Source: Pelagicoccus enzymogenes (lineage in GTDB: Bacteria > Verrucomicrobiota > Verrucomicrobiia > Opitutales > Opitutaceae). Taken from it: DNA of 64,000 nucleotides. A program made the translations under genes and the position numbers. The notes beneath the pieces are model-generated. The model saw nothing but the letters and a program-made list of their open reading frames with translations, was not told where the DNA came from and did no database searches. Every line of letters starts with the position of its first letter. Within the stretch, counting starts at the first letter, position 1. Location of the stretch: assembly GCF_014803405.1 (NCBI RefSeq), contig NZ_JACYFG010000013.1, positions 62,001 to 126,000 on the forward strand, read 5' to 3'. This document shows, one piece after another, positions 26,284 through 35,692 of this stretch.

Positions 26284-29200
26284 ATGACTGAATCAGCCTC
26301 TCGCTTCGCCTCCTTCTCCATCTGGAAAGCCATCCTCGCCTCGATACTGCTCTCCGCCCTAGGGCAAAAAGCTACTGCCCAAGACCCTTCTGGAGCGGAG
26401 CCGGAGGACAAGCTGCTAGTCCGAGCCATCGTTGGGCTCGAACTGAACTTTGATCTGCAGATCCCCGCCGAAGTGAGCAACGTCAGCTTCCAAGCTCTGC
26501 CTGATGGGCTGCAATTCAACGAAACAGAAGGGACACTCACTGGTGTCGCCACCTCTGCGGGCGTACTCGAAACAAGCATCAATTTCTCCGAAGGCGGGCA
26601 GGCATTGCAGATGCCAGCCCGCTTCGAAGTTTACATGGAAGCCGAATTCCCGGGCGACGTAAACAACCCGAATCCCGACGAGGGTCCGGAACCTCCGACT
26701 GAGCCCATCCGCATTATCGGAAAAGTGGGAGAGCAGCTCTATTGGCAGCTCAACTTCAATCTCAATACGGCGAGCTATGATTTCGCGGTCGGACCCGACG
26801 GCGTCCCCTCCCAGCTTCCTCCCGGAATCCAAATCAGCTCCCAGGAAAACTCCTTCCTCGGATACCCGGAAGCAGCGGGCATTTTTGAATGCGGCATCGT
26901 CGTCACGGATAGCGAAGGTTCTTTCACAGAACACTACATCTTTGACATCCAAGGAAGCGCCGACGCAGGAGACGGCACAGCGACGGGCGGAACGAGCGGC
27001 ACCGAGGGCGAACCGCACGATGAACCTTTATTCGTACGCGGCGTAGTGGGTTACCCCCTACACTTTTTCTTGGAGGTTCCTGAAAACGTGGAGCTGCAAA
27101 GCATCTCGCCACTCCCTCCCGGCCTTTCGCTCGACATGACCCAGCCCGCGATCGTTGGCACGCCCACCACGGCAGGTTTCCTGGACTCTAACATCCAAGC
27201 AATCGAGAACGGCCAGAGCATCACCCACCCCGTACAGTTCGATATAGTGCTTGAAGCGGACTTCCCGGGCGATCCAAACGATCCCAATCCGCCACACGAT
27301 TCCAACAACCCAGAGCCTCCGGCAGAGCCAATCCGCATCTTCGGCAAGGTTGGAGAACGACTCTACTGGCAGCTCAACCAGAACCTCTCCTCATCCACCT
27401 TCGACATCGGTATCGATCCAACAGGCGTTCCCTACCAACTCCCCTCCGGCATCGATATCCACATTTCAGAATCCTCCTTTGTCGGCACGCCGCTGGAGCC
27501 GGGTGTCTACGACTTCGAACTTGTTTTCAGCGATTCCACAGGTTCCTACATCGACCACTACATCTTCGACATAGCCCCCGCAGGTGACACGGGAACCCCA
27601 GGAGAGCCAGATCCCGTTATGGTCATCCATGGCGTAGTGGGAGAACCACTTTACTGGCAACTCAACTACAATGTCTCGACAACTGGCTACGACTACGGCG
27701 TTCGTCCCGACGGCACCTCCTTCCAGCTCCCTGCTGGCATCGAAATCGTCGCTGCCGAATCGTCCTTCATCGGCACCCCAAGCGAAGCGGGCTGGTACGA
27801 CTTCATTCTCCTGATCCCGACCAGCGACGGAATTGTCGAAAAGCGCTACGCCTTCGATATCGCTCCTGCAAACGATCCAGACGAGGACAAGCCGCTCATC
27901 ATCCGAGCCGTAGTTGGTTTCGAACTACTCTTCCCCCTCGACATTCCTGAAGGCATCACCCTCAACACCTTTTCCCCTTTCCCTGCCGGATTGAGCTACG
28001 AAACAGCTTCAGAGTCCGTTGTCGGCACACCTTCCGAAGCGGGTATCTTCGAGGCCTTGATCACCTACACCGAAGACGGCGCAGACGGAGAGAAAGAAGT
28101 TATCTTTGAAATCTACAACGAAGCAGAGTTTCCTGGTGATCCGAACGATCCAAACCCACCAGAGGAACACCTCGAACACCCTTTTAACATTGTCGGCGAC
28201 GTCGGCATGGAACTGCAGTTCTACCTCGGACTGGAGGGAGAGGTCGGCGATCTCGTCTTCGACATGCTTCCTGAGGGCCTGAGCTTCGATGCCGACAACG
28301 GCCTCGTATACGGCACTCCGATACACCCTGGCTTCTACGAGACCAGACTCCGCGGTTTGCGCGATACCGAAGTAGTTATCTATCCAGTCTACTTCGACAT
28401 CTTCGGCGATTGGAATCCAGATACCGGAGCGGGCGGACAGCCCCATGAACTGAAAATCTTCGGCTGGGTCGGCGAATTCATTTCCTTCCCATTACCTTTG
28501 GATCCGAGCGTATCCACCGTAAGCCTGACCACCTACGCAGACGGCACCCAAGCCTACCTCCCATTGGGAGTCCAGCTCGACGCCGCCAACGGCATGCTCG
28601 TTGGATTCCCTCAAGAACCCGGCTTCTTCCCCTCCTCCTTCACCATTACCGAAGGCGACAAGTCTGAGGAAATCCCAGTCTTCTTTGAAATTCAATACTT
28701 CGACCCGAACGACCCTGGAGGACCTACGCATCCAGGCGACAACTACGACCATGAACCCAACGAAATCGTCTTGTTCGGAGAAGTCGGAGCCCGCTTTTCA
28801 TTCAAGTTTCCTCTCGCCGCAGAAGAAACGGCCGATCTTCCCGCCGAACGCGACGGTGACACCTTTGCCTTGCCCGTAGGCCTGAGCTATAGCGCTGAGA
28901 ACCTATCGATAACTGGTTCACCCACCAAATCAGGACATTACGAAGCCCTCGTCGTCGTAGAAGGCCCCGGATACATCAAGGAAAAGTACATCCACTTCAT
29001 CGTTAGCGACGGCAGCAACGCACCTCGTCTCTCCTTTTTCTCAGAAAGCGAATACGTCCCCGGACAACCATTCTCCTACCAGATCAACGCTGGCGGCCAA
29101 GCGACGAACTTCGAAGTAGAAGAGCTTCCTGCTGGCCTCCAGTTGGACTCATCGACCGGTATTATCAGCGGAACGATTGATTTCTCCGAAGACTTCGATC

Positions 29201-32200
29201 TCTTGATCGCAGCTAGCAACGAAAACGGTACCGCCTACGGTATTCACTTCCTGGATTCAGAGGAAGACGAGCATCACGAAGAACCCGACCCCACCGATCC
29301 CAATTCCCCCGATACAGGCCACGGGGACGAGGAGGACCCGGAGCCTTTCTTCGCTCGTCTCGGAGTCCCCTTCGTTCTCGAAGCGCCAGCGGAATTCGCA
29401 GAAGCAGTCTTTGCCCTCGTCGACGGCGAGGCCTTCCCTGCCGGCCTAGGATTCGATTCTACCCAGAACGCAGTCATCTCCGGAACGCCTACTGAAGCAG
29501 GTCTCTTCCAAACCAAAATTTCCATCACTCGCGGCGAGCTTGAAGAGCAGTTCACCCTCTGGTTCTTCGTGGCCGACAGCGTAGAGGCTCCACAATTTGT
29601 CGCTCCCGATTATGTGCGGAGCCTTCCTGGCGAAGCATTCGAGCTCCGTCTTCCGATCGCGAACGGCCCCGCAACCATCAAAATTCAAAGCGCCCCAGAC
29701 GGTGTTAGCTACGACAGCGAGGCCAAGGCCTTGCGCGGCGTGCTCTCCGAGCCCGGTTTCTACCGCGTCCTCGTAAGCGCCAGCAACGAAGCAGGTATGG
29801 GTGTCCACCTTGTAGAGATCGACGTCTTTGACGACGGAACGGGTCACAACCCAGGCAACAATTACTACGAGCCCATTCATGCGTTTGGCATCGTGGGTGA
29901 ACCATTCGACTTCCCACTACCTGCGAATCCCGACAATAGCGTGATCGCCTTTGTTGACGGCGAAGACGGCACCAGCTCGGAAATTCCAGCAGGCCTCGAA
30001 TACATCGAGAATTACGCCATCATCCGCGGTACCCCAGAACAAGAAGGAGTGAGCAATCTCTTTCTCGAAATCACCGAGTTCGGTTTCACCCGCCGCGAAC
30101 AAATTGTATTTGAAATCTACACACGGGACAATCTTCCCGACGATCCGAACTTCCCGACCGATCCTGGCTACCATGAGCCAGACGACGGCCACGTCGAACC
30201 AATCCTCGGCAAGGTAGGAGAGCGCCTCTACTTCGAAGCCCCGATCTCGGGCGACGGAGTCAGCTTCGCCATCGTCGACGGCCCTGACGGAGAACCTTCG
30301 GAACTTCCTCCTGGCGTTAGCTTCGACTCGGATCTGGGCATCCTCTCGGGCGTGCCCACCGCCTCTGGCATCTACCCCCTATGGGTTGAGGTCGACGAAT
30401 TCGGCAGCGTCCGCACTCACTTTGCCCCTGTCATTGTCAGCGGCGTCGAAGGCTCGCCTGTTATCACAAGCGAACCGTTCTTCACCACGATTCCAGGAGA
30501 GCACTTCAAGTTTGAAATCAAGGCGACCAACGAGCCGACCGATGTCGAAGTCGACTTCTTCGACGTTCCCGGCGTCCTCAGTTTCGACCAAGAAAGCATG
30601 CTTCTAGAGGGTAAGTTCGAGTTCGGTGGCTTCTTCACTCTACTCGTATCCGCAACCAATGACACGGGAACCGGCTACGGCTTGCTCAACATCGACGTGC
30701 TCGGACTCAACGATGGCGAGGGACCAAACGAAATCCCGTTACACATAAACGGCACCGTGAACCAGAAGGTAGACTTCCCTCTCCCCAGCTTCATTCGCGG
30801 CTCCAAGTTCGTTGTGACCGCAGATCCTGCAGGTTTTGAGGCACAACTTCCAGAAGGCTTCTCTATTGACGAAAAGACAGGCCGTATCAGCGGAATACCT
30901 ACACAGCCTGGCTACACCTTCGTATGGGTAAGCGTCGACGATGGAGAACTCCCATCGCTCGCCATCAACATCGGTATCGCCGAAGGCATGCGTACGCCTG
31001 AAATCATCAGTCCAGACTTCTGGATTGGCTATCAAGATTCGCCATTCCACTACCAAATTCACGCGACGGATGGACCTTACAAATTCTACGCAGAAGGACT
31101 CCCTACCGGACTCAGTCTCGATCCTTTCAGCGGAACAATTCGAGGAACTTCTAGCGAATTCGGCGACTTCCAAGTGGCGATCAGCGCCGAAAACGCCGCA
31201 GGCGTAGGCAATGCCAAGACCCTCTATCTCACTCTGGAAGAGAAGCCGCGCCTTCCCGTTGTATCCGCTCCGTATTACACGGAAGGACAAGTAGGCGAAA
31301 GCTTCTCCCTTCAAGTTAATGCAACGGAAGAACCTGACTTTTTCCACCCTGGTGGCCTGCCAGCGGGACTGAGCATCGATTCGACCAACGGTCTCATTTC
31401 CGGAACGCCCTCACAATTTGGATACTTCAACGTAAATCTTGAAGCGACAAATCAATGGGGCCGCGGCGGACTGCAAATCGCAATCTACATCAAACGCGCC
31501 GCCCTCGCCCCCGTCTACGTCGGAACGAGCTCAGTCGGCGGAAAGGTCGGAAAAGACTTCCTCTTCCAGCCTGCCTTTTCTGGTAACGCAAACAGCTTCG
31601 AAATCGACGAAAATTCGCCGAACCCTCTGCCAGCGGGCCTCGCCATCGATCCCGAAACAGGAGCCATTAGCGGCATCCCAAGCGAGATCATGAACGGATT
31701 TGTGGACGTTCTCATATCCGGCGAAGGCGGATCTACTATCGCCACCGTCTACTTCAAGATCGTAGCCGCTCTCGACGCTCCCGTTATCTCCAGCAGCTCC
31801 TTCGCGAAAGGCACTTCGGGCACCGCCCTCAGCTTCCAGTTGACCGCTTCCAATAGCCCAGTCGAATTCGCCGCCGCAAATCTGCCTGCTGGTCTCGAGC
31901 TCGATAGCCAAAGCGGCGAAATCTCAGGCACTCCGGAATCAGCGGGCTTCTACGACATCGTCGTCAGCGCTCGCAACGCATCCGGTTGGGGTCAGCCTAA
32001 GCTGCTCATCCTCGACATCATCCCAGGATTGGAAGCGCCAATCGTGATTAGCGCTCCATGGGCCAAGGGGGAAGTCGGCAAGGCCTTCCAATATCAAATC
32101 GAAGCCAACAACCAGCCAAGCGGCTACGCTGTCTCGGGCGATCTCCCAGAAGGTCTCTCCCTCGACGAAGCAAGCGGATCCATCACAGGCACTCCAAGCA

Positions 32201-33915
32201 AGGCCGGTTTCTATGAAGTGATTCTCTCCGCTTCCAATGCCAGTGGGTCCGGAAACGGCCTTGTATTCATCTTCGCAATACGTCCGTCCCAGGAAATGCC
32301 AGTCATTACCTCCAGCGGCACGGCCTTCGCAACCGTCAACGAGCCTTTCCTCTACAAAATCAAGGCCACCGCCACTCCTACCAGCTATGCCGCGGAAAAT
32401 CTTCCTGACGGACTCAGCTTGAACGAGAGCACAGGCTTCATCACTGGTACGCCTAAGTCGCCCACCACCGAGCCGCTCGTCATCGTTGTCACTGCGTCCA
32501 ACGCAGCCGGCCAAAGCTTGCCACGCGCAGTGCTCTTGGAGATCCTGCCTGCCGCCGAAGCACCTGTCATCCTCTCCGGTGGACACGCGCTCGGCAAGGT
32601 TGGCGTCGCCTTCGAATACCAAGTTTTCGCCATCAATGAGCCCACGGCTTACAGCAGCCCAGACTTGCCGGAAGGCCTCTCCATCGCCAGCAACACCGGC
32701 CTGATTTCCGGCACTCCGGAAGAAGCGGGAGAATTCAAGGTCACCCTTGTCGCCTCCAACGATGCGGGCAAGGGCGAACCCGCCACCATCCTCTTCTTCA
32801 TCGTTCCAGGCGCCGAGGCGCCGCGCGTCACCAGCAAAACCCACGCGATCGGTAAGGTCGGCGAAGACTTCGAGTACCAAATCCTCGCCTCCGCCGAAGA
32901 GATCGACAGCTACCAAGTAGAAGGAAATCTTCCACGCGGTCTTGATTTCGACCCGACCACGGGACTCATTTCTGGCACACCTGTGGAACCGATTATCACC
33001 AGCGTGCTTCTCTCCGTGAGCAACGAAGCGGGCACCAGCGCTCCGCAGCCGTTCACCATCAAGATCGAGCCGGCCCTGGAAGCTCCAGTCATCACCTCCT
33101 CGCTCAATATTAGCGGGACCGTAGGCGAGGAATTGAGCTACACCATCAACGCGACAAACATGCCTGAGGAACGTCCATTGCCGCCAAGCGCCGAATTCGA
33201 CGCGGTCGGACTCCCCAGCGGCTTGGGCGTGAACACCGCAACTGGCATCGTATCCGGCATCCCCGAAGAAGCAGGCAGCTACATCGCCACCTTGGTCGCC
33301 AGCAATGAGACCGGCGAAGGCGCGCCTCGCTTCCTCAACATCAAGATTAAGCCAGCGCCAACCGCCCCTGTGGTTACCAGCGTATTCCGCGTCGGAGCTC
33401 AGGTCGGCAAGAGCTTCAACTACCAGATTGTCGCCACAAACGCTCCTACCTCCTACGACGCTGACCACGCCATCGCTTGGTTGGTCGCCGACACGGAAAC
33501 AGGTTCTCTCTCCGGCACTCCGACCAAACCTGGCGTCTTCTACGCATCGCTCTTCGCGGTCAACGAAGCCGGCTACTCGGAACCAAGCCCGCTTGAAATC
33601 ACCGTGTACCCAGCAGCGGATACACCAAAGATGACCAGCGAGCGCAGTGCTGAAGGCAAAGTTGGAAGCCCCTTCGAGTACCAGATCGAAGCATCCAACA
33701 ATCCGACCTCCTTTAAGGTCAGCGGCCTCCCCGCCGGATTGAGCCTAAACCCCAGCACCGGTGTTATCTCCGGCACGCCTACCGCGTCTGGAACATTCGA
33801 CATCGTTGTGGTCGGAAGCAACGGCAACGGCGAGGGAGCGAAAGCCACCCTCGTACTTAAAATCAGCCCGAAGACGGCCTTCACCATCGTCTCCAGCAGC
33901 TCCAACGATAACTAA
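26284..33915 (+). CDS. Giant secreted protein of about 27 He_PIG (putative Ig) repeats
   Basis: The 2543-residue protein has an N-terminal signal peptide (about 1-33, ending ALGQKATAQ). Nearly all the rest is tandem repeats of about 85-95 residues, each with 'VG..F.Y.I.A', then 'LP.GLSLD..TG.ISGTP...G'. These are He_PIG/putative-Ig beta-sandwich modules. By eye there are about 27. In the first half the linkers are rich in Asp, Asn and Pro (for example DPNDPNPP), and several modules use a variant 'KVGERLYWQLN' opening. No catalytic domain, LPXTG, PEP-CTERM or obvious type IX sorting tail is visible; the C-terminus is a short Ser/Asn run. It probably forms a long extracellular or surface filament. 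A smaller He_PIG gene follows 51 bp later. Confidence 0.9.
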   Translation: MTESASRFASFSIWKAILASILLSALGQKATAQDPSGAEPEDKLLVRAIVGLELNFDLQIPAEVSNVSFQALPDGLQFNETEGTLTGVATSAGVLETSINFSEGGQALQMPARFEVYMEAEFPGDVNNPNPDEGPEPPTEPIRIIGKVGEQLYWQLNFNLNTASYDFAVGPDGVPSQLPPGIQISSQENSFLGYPEAAGIFECGIVVTDSEGSFTEHYIFDIQGSADAGDGTATGGTSGTEGEPHDEPLFVRGVVGYPLHFFLEVPENVELQSISPLPPGLSLDMTQPAIVGTPTTAGFLDSNIQAIENGQSITHPVQFDIVLEADFPGDPNDPNPPHDSNNPEPPAEPIRIFGKVGERLYWQLNQNLSSSTFDIGIDPTGVPYQLPSGIDIHISESSFVGTPLEPGVYDFELVFSDSTGSYIDHYIFDIAPAGDTGTPGEPDPVMVIHGVVGEPLYWQLNYNVSTTGYDYGVRPDGTSFQLPAGIEIVAAESSFIGTPSEAGWYDFILLIPTSDGIVEKRYAFDIAPANDPDEDKPLIIRAVVGFELLFPLDIPEGITLNTFSPFPAGLSYETASESVVGTPSEAGIFEALITYTEDGADGEKEVIFEIYNEAEFPGDPNDPNPPEEHLEHPFNIVGDVGMELQFYLGLEGEVGDLVFDMLPEGLSFDADNGLVYGTPIHPGFYETRLRGLRDTEVVIYPVYFDIFGDWNPDTGAGGQPHELKIFGWVGEFISFPLPLDPSVSTVSLTTYADGTQAYLPLGVQLDAANGMLVGFPQEPGFFPSSFTITEGDKSEEIPVFFEIQYFDPNDPGGPTHPGDNYDHEPNEIVLFGEVGARFSFKFPLAAEETADLPAERDGDTFALPVGLSYSAENLSITGSPTKSGHYEALVVVEGPGYIKEKYIHFIVSDGSNAPRLSFFSESEYVPGQPFSYQINAGGQATNFEVEELPAGLQLDSSTGIISGTIDFSEDFDLLIAASNENGTAYGIHFLDSEEDEHHEEPDPTDPNSPDTGHGDEEDPEPFFARLGVPFVLEAPAEFAEAVFALVDGEAFPAGLGFDSTQNAVISGTPTEAGLFQTKISITRGELEEQFTLWFFVADSVEAPQFVAPDYVRSLPGEAFELRLPIANGPATIKIQSAPDGVSYDSEAKALRGVLSEPGFYRVLVSASNEAGMGVHLVEIDVFDDGTGHNPGNNYYEPIHAFGIVGEPFDFPLPANPDNSVIAFVDGEDGTSSEIPAGLEYIENYAIIRGTPEQEGVSNLFLEITEFGFTRREQIVFEIYTRDNLPDDPNFPTDPGYHEPDDGHVEPILGKVGERLYFEAPISGDGVSFAIVDGPDGEPSELPPGVSFDSDLGILSGVPTASGIYPLWVEVDEFGSVRTHFAPVIVSGVEGSPVITSEPFFTTIPGEHFKFEIKATNEPTDVEVDFFDVPGVLSFDQESMLLEGKFEFGGFFTLLVSATNDTGTGYGLLNIDVLGLNDGEGPNEIPLHINGTVNQKVDFPLPSFIRGSKFVVTADPAGFEAQLPEGFSIDEKTGRISGIPTQPGYTFVWVSVDDGELPSLAINIGIAEGMRTPEIISPDFWIGYQDSPFHYQIHATDGPYKFYAEGLPTGLSLDPFSGTIRGTSSEFGDFQVAISAENAAGVGNAKTLYLTLEEKPRLPVVSAPYYTEGQVGESFSLQVNATEEPDFFHPGGLPAGLSIDSTNGLISGTPSQFGYFNVNLEATNQWGRGGLQIAIYIKRAALAPVYVGTSSVGGKVGKDFLFQPAFSGNANSFEIDENSPNPLPAGLAIDPETGAISGIPSEIMNGFVDVLISGEGGSTIATVYFKIVAALDAPVISSSSFAKGTSGTALSFQLTASNSPVEFAAANLPAGLELDSQSGEISGTPESAGFYDIVVSARNASGWGQPKLLILDIIPGLEAPIVISAPWAKGEVGKAFQYQIEANNQPSGYAVSGDLPEGLSLDEASGSITGTPSKAGFYEVILSASNASGSGNGLVFIFAIRPSQEMPVITSSGTAFATVNEPFLYKIKATATPTSYAAENLPDGLSLNESTGFITGTPKSPTTEPLVIVVTASNAAGQSLPRAVLLEILPAAEAPVILSGGHALGKVGVAFEYQVFAINEPTAYSSPDLPEGLSIASNTGLISGTPEEAGEFKVTLVASNDAGKGEPATILFFIVPGAEAPRVTSKTHAIGKVGEDFEYQILASAEEIDSYQVEGNLPRGLDFDPTTGLISGTPVEPIITSVLLSVSNEAGTSAPQPFTIKIEPALEAPVITSSLNISGTVGEELSYTINATNMPEERPLPPSAEFDAVGLPSGLGVNTATGIVSGIPEEAGSYIATLVASNETGEGAPRFLNIKIKPAPTAPVVTSVFRVGAQVGKSFNYQIVATNAPTSYDADHAIAWLVADTETGSLSGTPTKPGVFYASLFAVNEAGYSEPSPLEITVYPAADTPKMTSERSAEGKVGSPFEYQIEASNNPTSFKVSGLPAGLSLNPSTGVISGTPTASGTFDIVVVGSNGNGEGAKATLVLKISPKTAFTIVSSSSNDN

Positions 33916-33966
33916 GGCGGCTGCTCAGCCCCCTCTTTGACCCACACAAAAGAAGGATCCCCACAG

Positions 33967-35409
33967 ATGAACATCCCACTACTCAAGCCGTTCGCCACCC
34001 TACGTGCCCTCTGCGCTTTCACTGCCGTAACCTTGGCGGGCATGAACATCGCCACGGCTCAAGATGAACGATTTCAAATCCCAGAGATTGGCGAGGTAGG
34101 AGTCGCCTACTCCTACACCTTCACCATCAATCCTGCTCCCGAGGAGGGTTCGACTTGGGCTGCGACCGGTCTGCCGGAAGGGCTTAGCATCAATGCGAGC
34201 ACTGCCGAAATCAGCGGCGTTCCCGCAACCGATGGCCAATACGACAACGTAACTCTCACCCTGAGGCGTCCCGATCTCTCAACAAACGATATCTACGTTT
34301 CCATAACCATCGATGCTGCCAGTGGTACGCCAGAAATCACCAGCGCCGCCACCGCAAGCGGCACAGTGGGAGTCGCCTTCAACTACGTCGTCACTGCGAG
34401 CAATTCTCCCCAAAGCTTCAACGTTGTAGGCGACCTGCCCGACGGCGTTAGCTTCTCCGGCGAAGCCATCTCCGGCACCCCCACCGAGGCGGGTACCTTT
34501 GATGTCCAATTGAGCGGCAACAACGCTTCAGGCACCGGCGCCGAAACCACCTTGACGATTACCATCGATCCTGCTGGCGCCGTTCCCGTGATATCCGGTT
34601 CCGCAAACCTCTCCGGGGATGCCAATGCTCAACTATCTTATCAGGTAAACGCTAGCGAAAGCCCAACCAGTTACGCAGCAAGCGGACTCCCCTTGGGCGT
34701 TTCGATCAACACCACGACGGGATTCATCAGCGGCACTCCAACGATCGAGAACGTCTACACCGTCGACCTCACCGCCACCAACGAGCACGGAACCAGCGCC
34801 GTCTTCCAGCTGACCATCGTGATCGGGGACGTTCCGCAAATCACTAGCTCGCTGAGCATCGCGGCGACTGAGGGTGAAGCCATCACCGAGTATCAGCTCT
34901 CTGCCTCCAACTCGAATGACTCTAACTCGCCGCCGACGTTTACCGTATCCACAGCTTCCCTTCCAGACGGCTTGAGCTACCAAAGCTCCACCCGAAGAAT
35001 CACCGGCACCCCCACCGAATCTGGTACTTTTGAAGTGGACGTCTATGCCTCCAATGCGATCGGCGACGGTCCTATCTCCACCATCGTCATCACCGTGGAA
35101 GCCGCCATGTCCATTCCGGTGCTACGATCCGCAAGCTTCAGCGTAGAGCACCAGAGTGACGGCAGCCTCAAGCTCTTCCTCACTTTTGAACAAAGCGCCG
35201 ACGACCTTGCCGCTTACGACTGGCTCATTCTCACCAGCGCAGACCTCGAAGCCTGGACTCAGATCGACATCAACGACGCCTCTCTGGAAGTCACCGTCAC
35301 CGACAACCAAGATGGTTCGAAATCTGTTTCAGTCTTGTATCCAAATTTCGAAGCCACCACCACTCAGGCGTACTTCCGCTACCGCGTGCAAGCCAAGTCA
35401 GGAGAGTAA
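33967..35409 (+). CDS. Secreted He_PIG-repeat protein with distinct C-terminal domain
   Basis: The ATG at 33967 has AGAAGGA upstream and starts a signal peptide (MNIPLLKPFATLRALCAFTA..., cleavage likely after IATAQ), giving 480 residues. Four to five He_PIG repeats follow (for example ATGLPEGLSINASTAEISGV and SGLPLGVSINTTTGFISGTP). The last about 100 residues, from 'IPVLRSASFSVEHQSDGS', differ and end 'YFRYRVQAKSGE'; this tail is absent from the giant neighbour. The two genes share direction, spacing (51 bp) and repeat type, so they likely form one operon with a shared terminator. It may anchor or cap the larger protein, but this is only a suggestion from context. Confidence 0.88.
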   Translation: MNIPLLKPFATLRALCAFTAVTLAGMNIATAQDERFQIPEIGEVGVAYSYTFTINPAPEEGSTWAATGLPEGLSINASTAEISGVPATDGQYDNVTLTLRRPDLSTNDIYVSITIDAASGTPEITSAATASGTVGVAFNYVVTASNSPQSFNVVGDLPDGVSFSGEAISGTPTEAGTFDVQLSGNNASGTGAETTLTITIDPAGAVPVISGSANLSGDANAQLSYQVNASESPTSYAASGLPLGVSINTTTGFISGTPTIENVYTVDLTATNEHGTSAVFQLTIVIGDVPQITSSLSIAATEGEAITEYQLSASNSNDSNSPPTFTVSTASLPDGLSYQSSTRRITGTPTESGTFEVDVYASNAIGDGPISTIVITVEAAMSIPVLRSASFSVEHQSDGSLKLFLTFEQSADDLAAYDWLILTSADLEAWTQIDINDASLEVTVTDNQDGSKSVSVLYPNFEATTTQAYFRYRVQAKSGE

Positions 35410-35437
35410 GCTTCAAGTTCTTTCTTAAAACTCAAAC

Positions 35438-35467
35438 GGCCCGTCCGCAAATGCGGACGGGCCTTTT
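35438..35467 (+). terminator. Strong terminator of the He_PIG operon
   Basis: An 11-bp GC-rich stem (GGCCCGTCCGC/GCGGACGGGCC, AAAT loop) is followed by TTTT, 28 bp after the stop. Confidence 0.92.
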
Positions 35468-35508
35468 CGTTAAATACTCTTTTGAGTTGCGAGTACCCCT
35501 TGTATCGC

Positions 35509-35617
35509 GGACCGGGTGGAACCGGTCCCTTGGACGGCTCGGAGAACCGTCCCTACCGAAACGACAGTGTATCTGTCCCATCGCGGTTACAGGTAGGGCT
35601 CGCTCTCCGAGCGAGCC
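35509..35617 (+). repeat. Cluster of REP-like hairpins
   Basis: Three hairpins sit close together: GGACCGG/CCGGTCC (35509-35528), GGACGG/CCGTCC (35532-35552) and GGCTCGCTC/GAGCGAGCC (35597-35617). The first is the family seen at 7375 and 25996. The cluster fills the gap between convergent operons. Confidence 0.7.
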
Positions 35618-35692
35618 GGCTTGCCGACGTCACTGGAGCCAAGCGAGCACACGAGCAGCGCTGCAGAACCATCTCCAAATCCCTGTAGAGCA

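Noticed and set aside
31939-33468. Minus-strand open frame of 509 codons
   Set aside because: It is antisense to the He_PIG repeats and its periodicity mirrors them.
26284-33915. Possible CRISPR-like or DNA-level satellite array
   Set aside because: The periodicity is of protein modules of unequal length and diverged DNA, with no short identical repeats.
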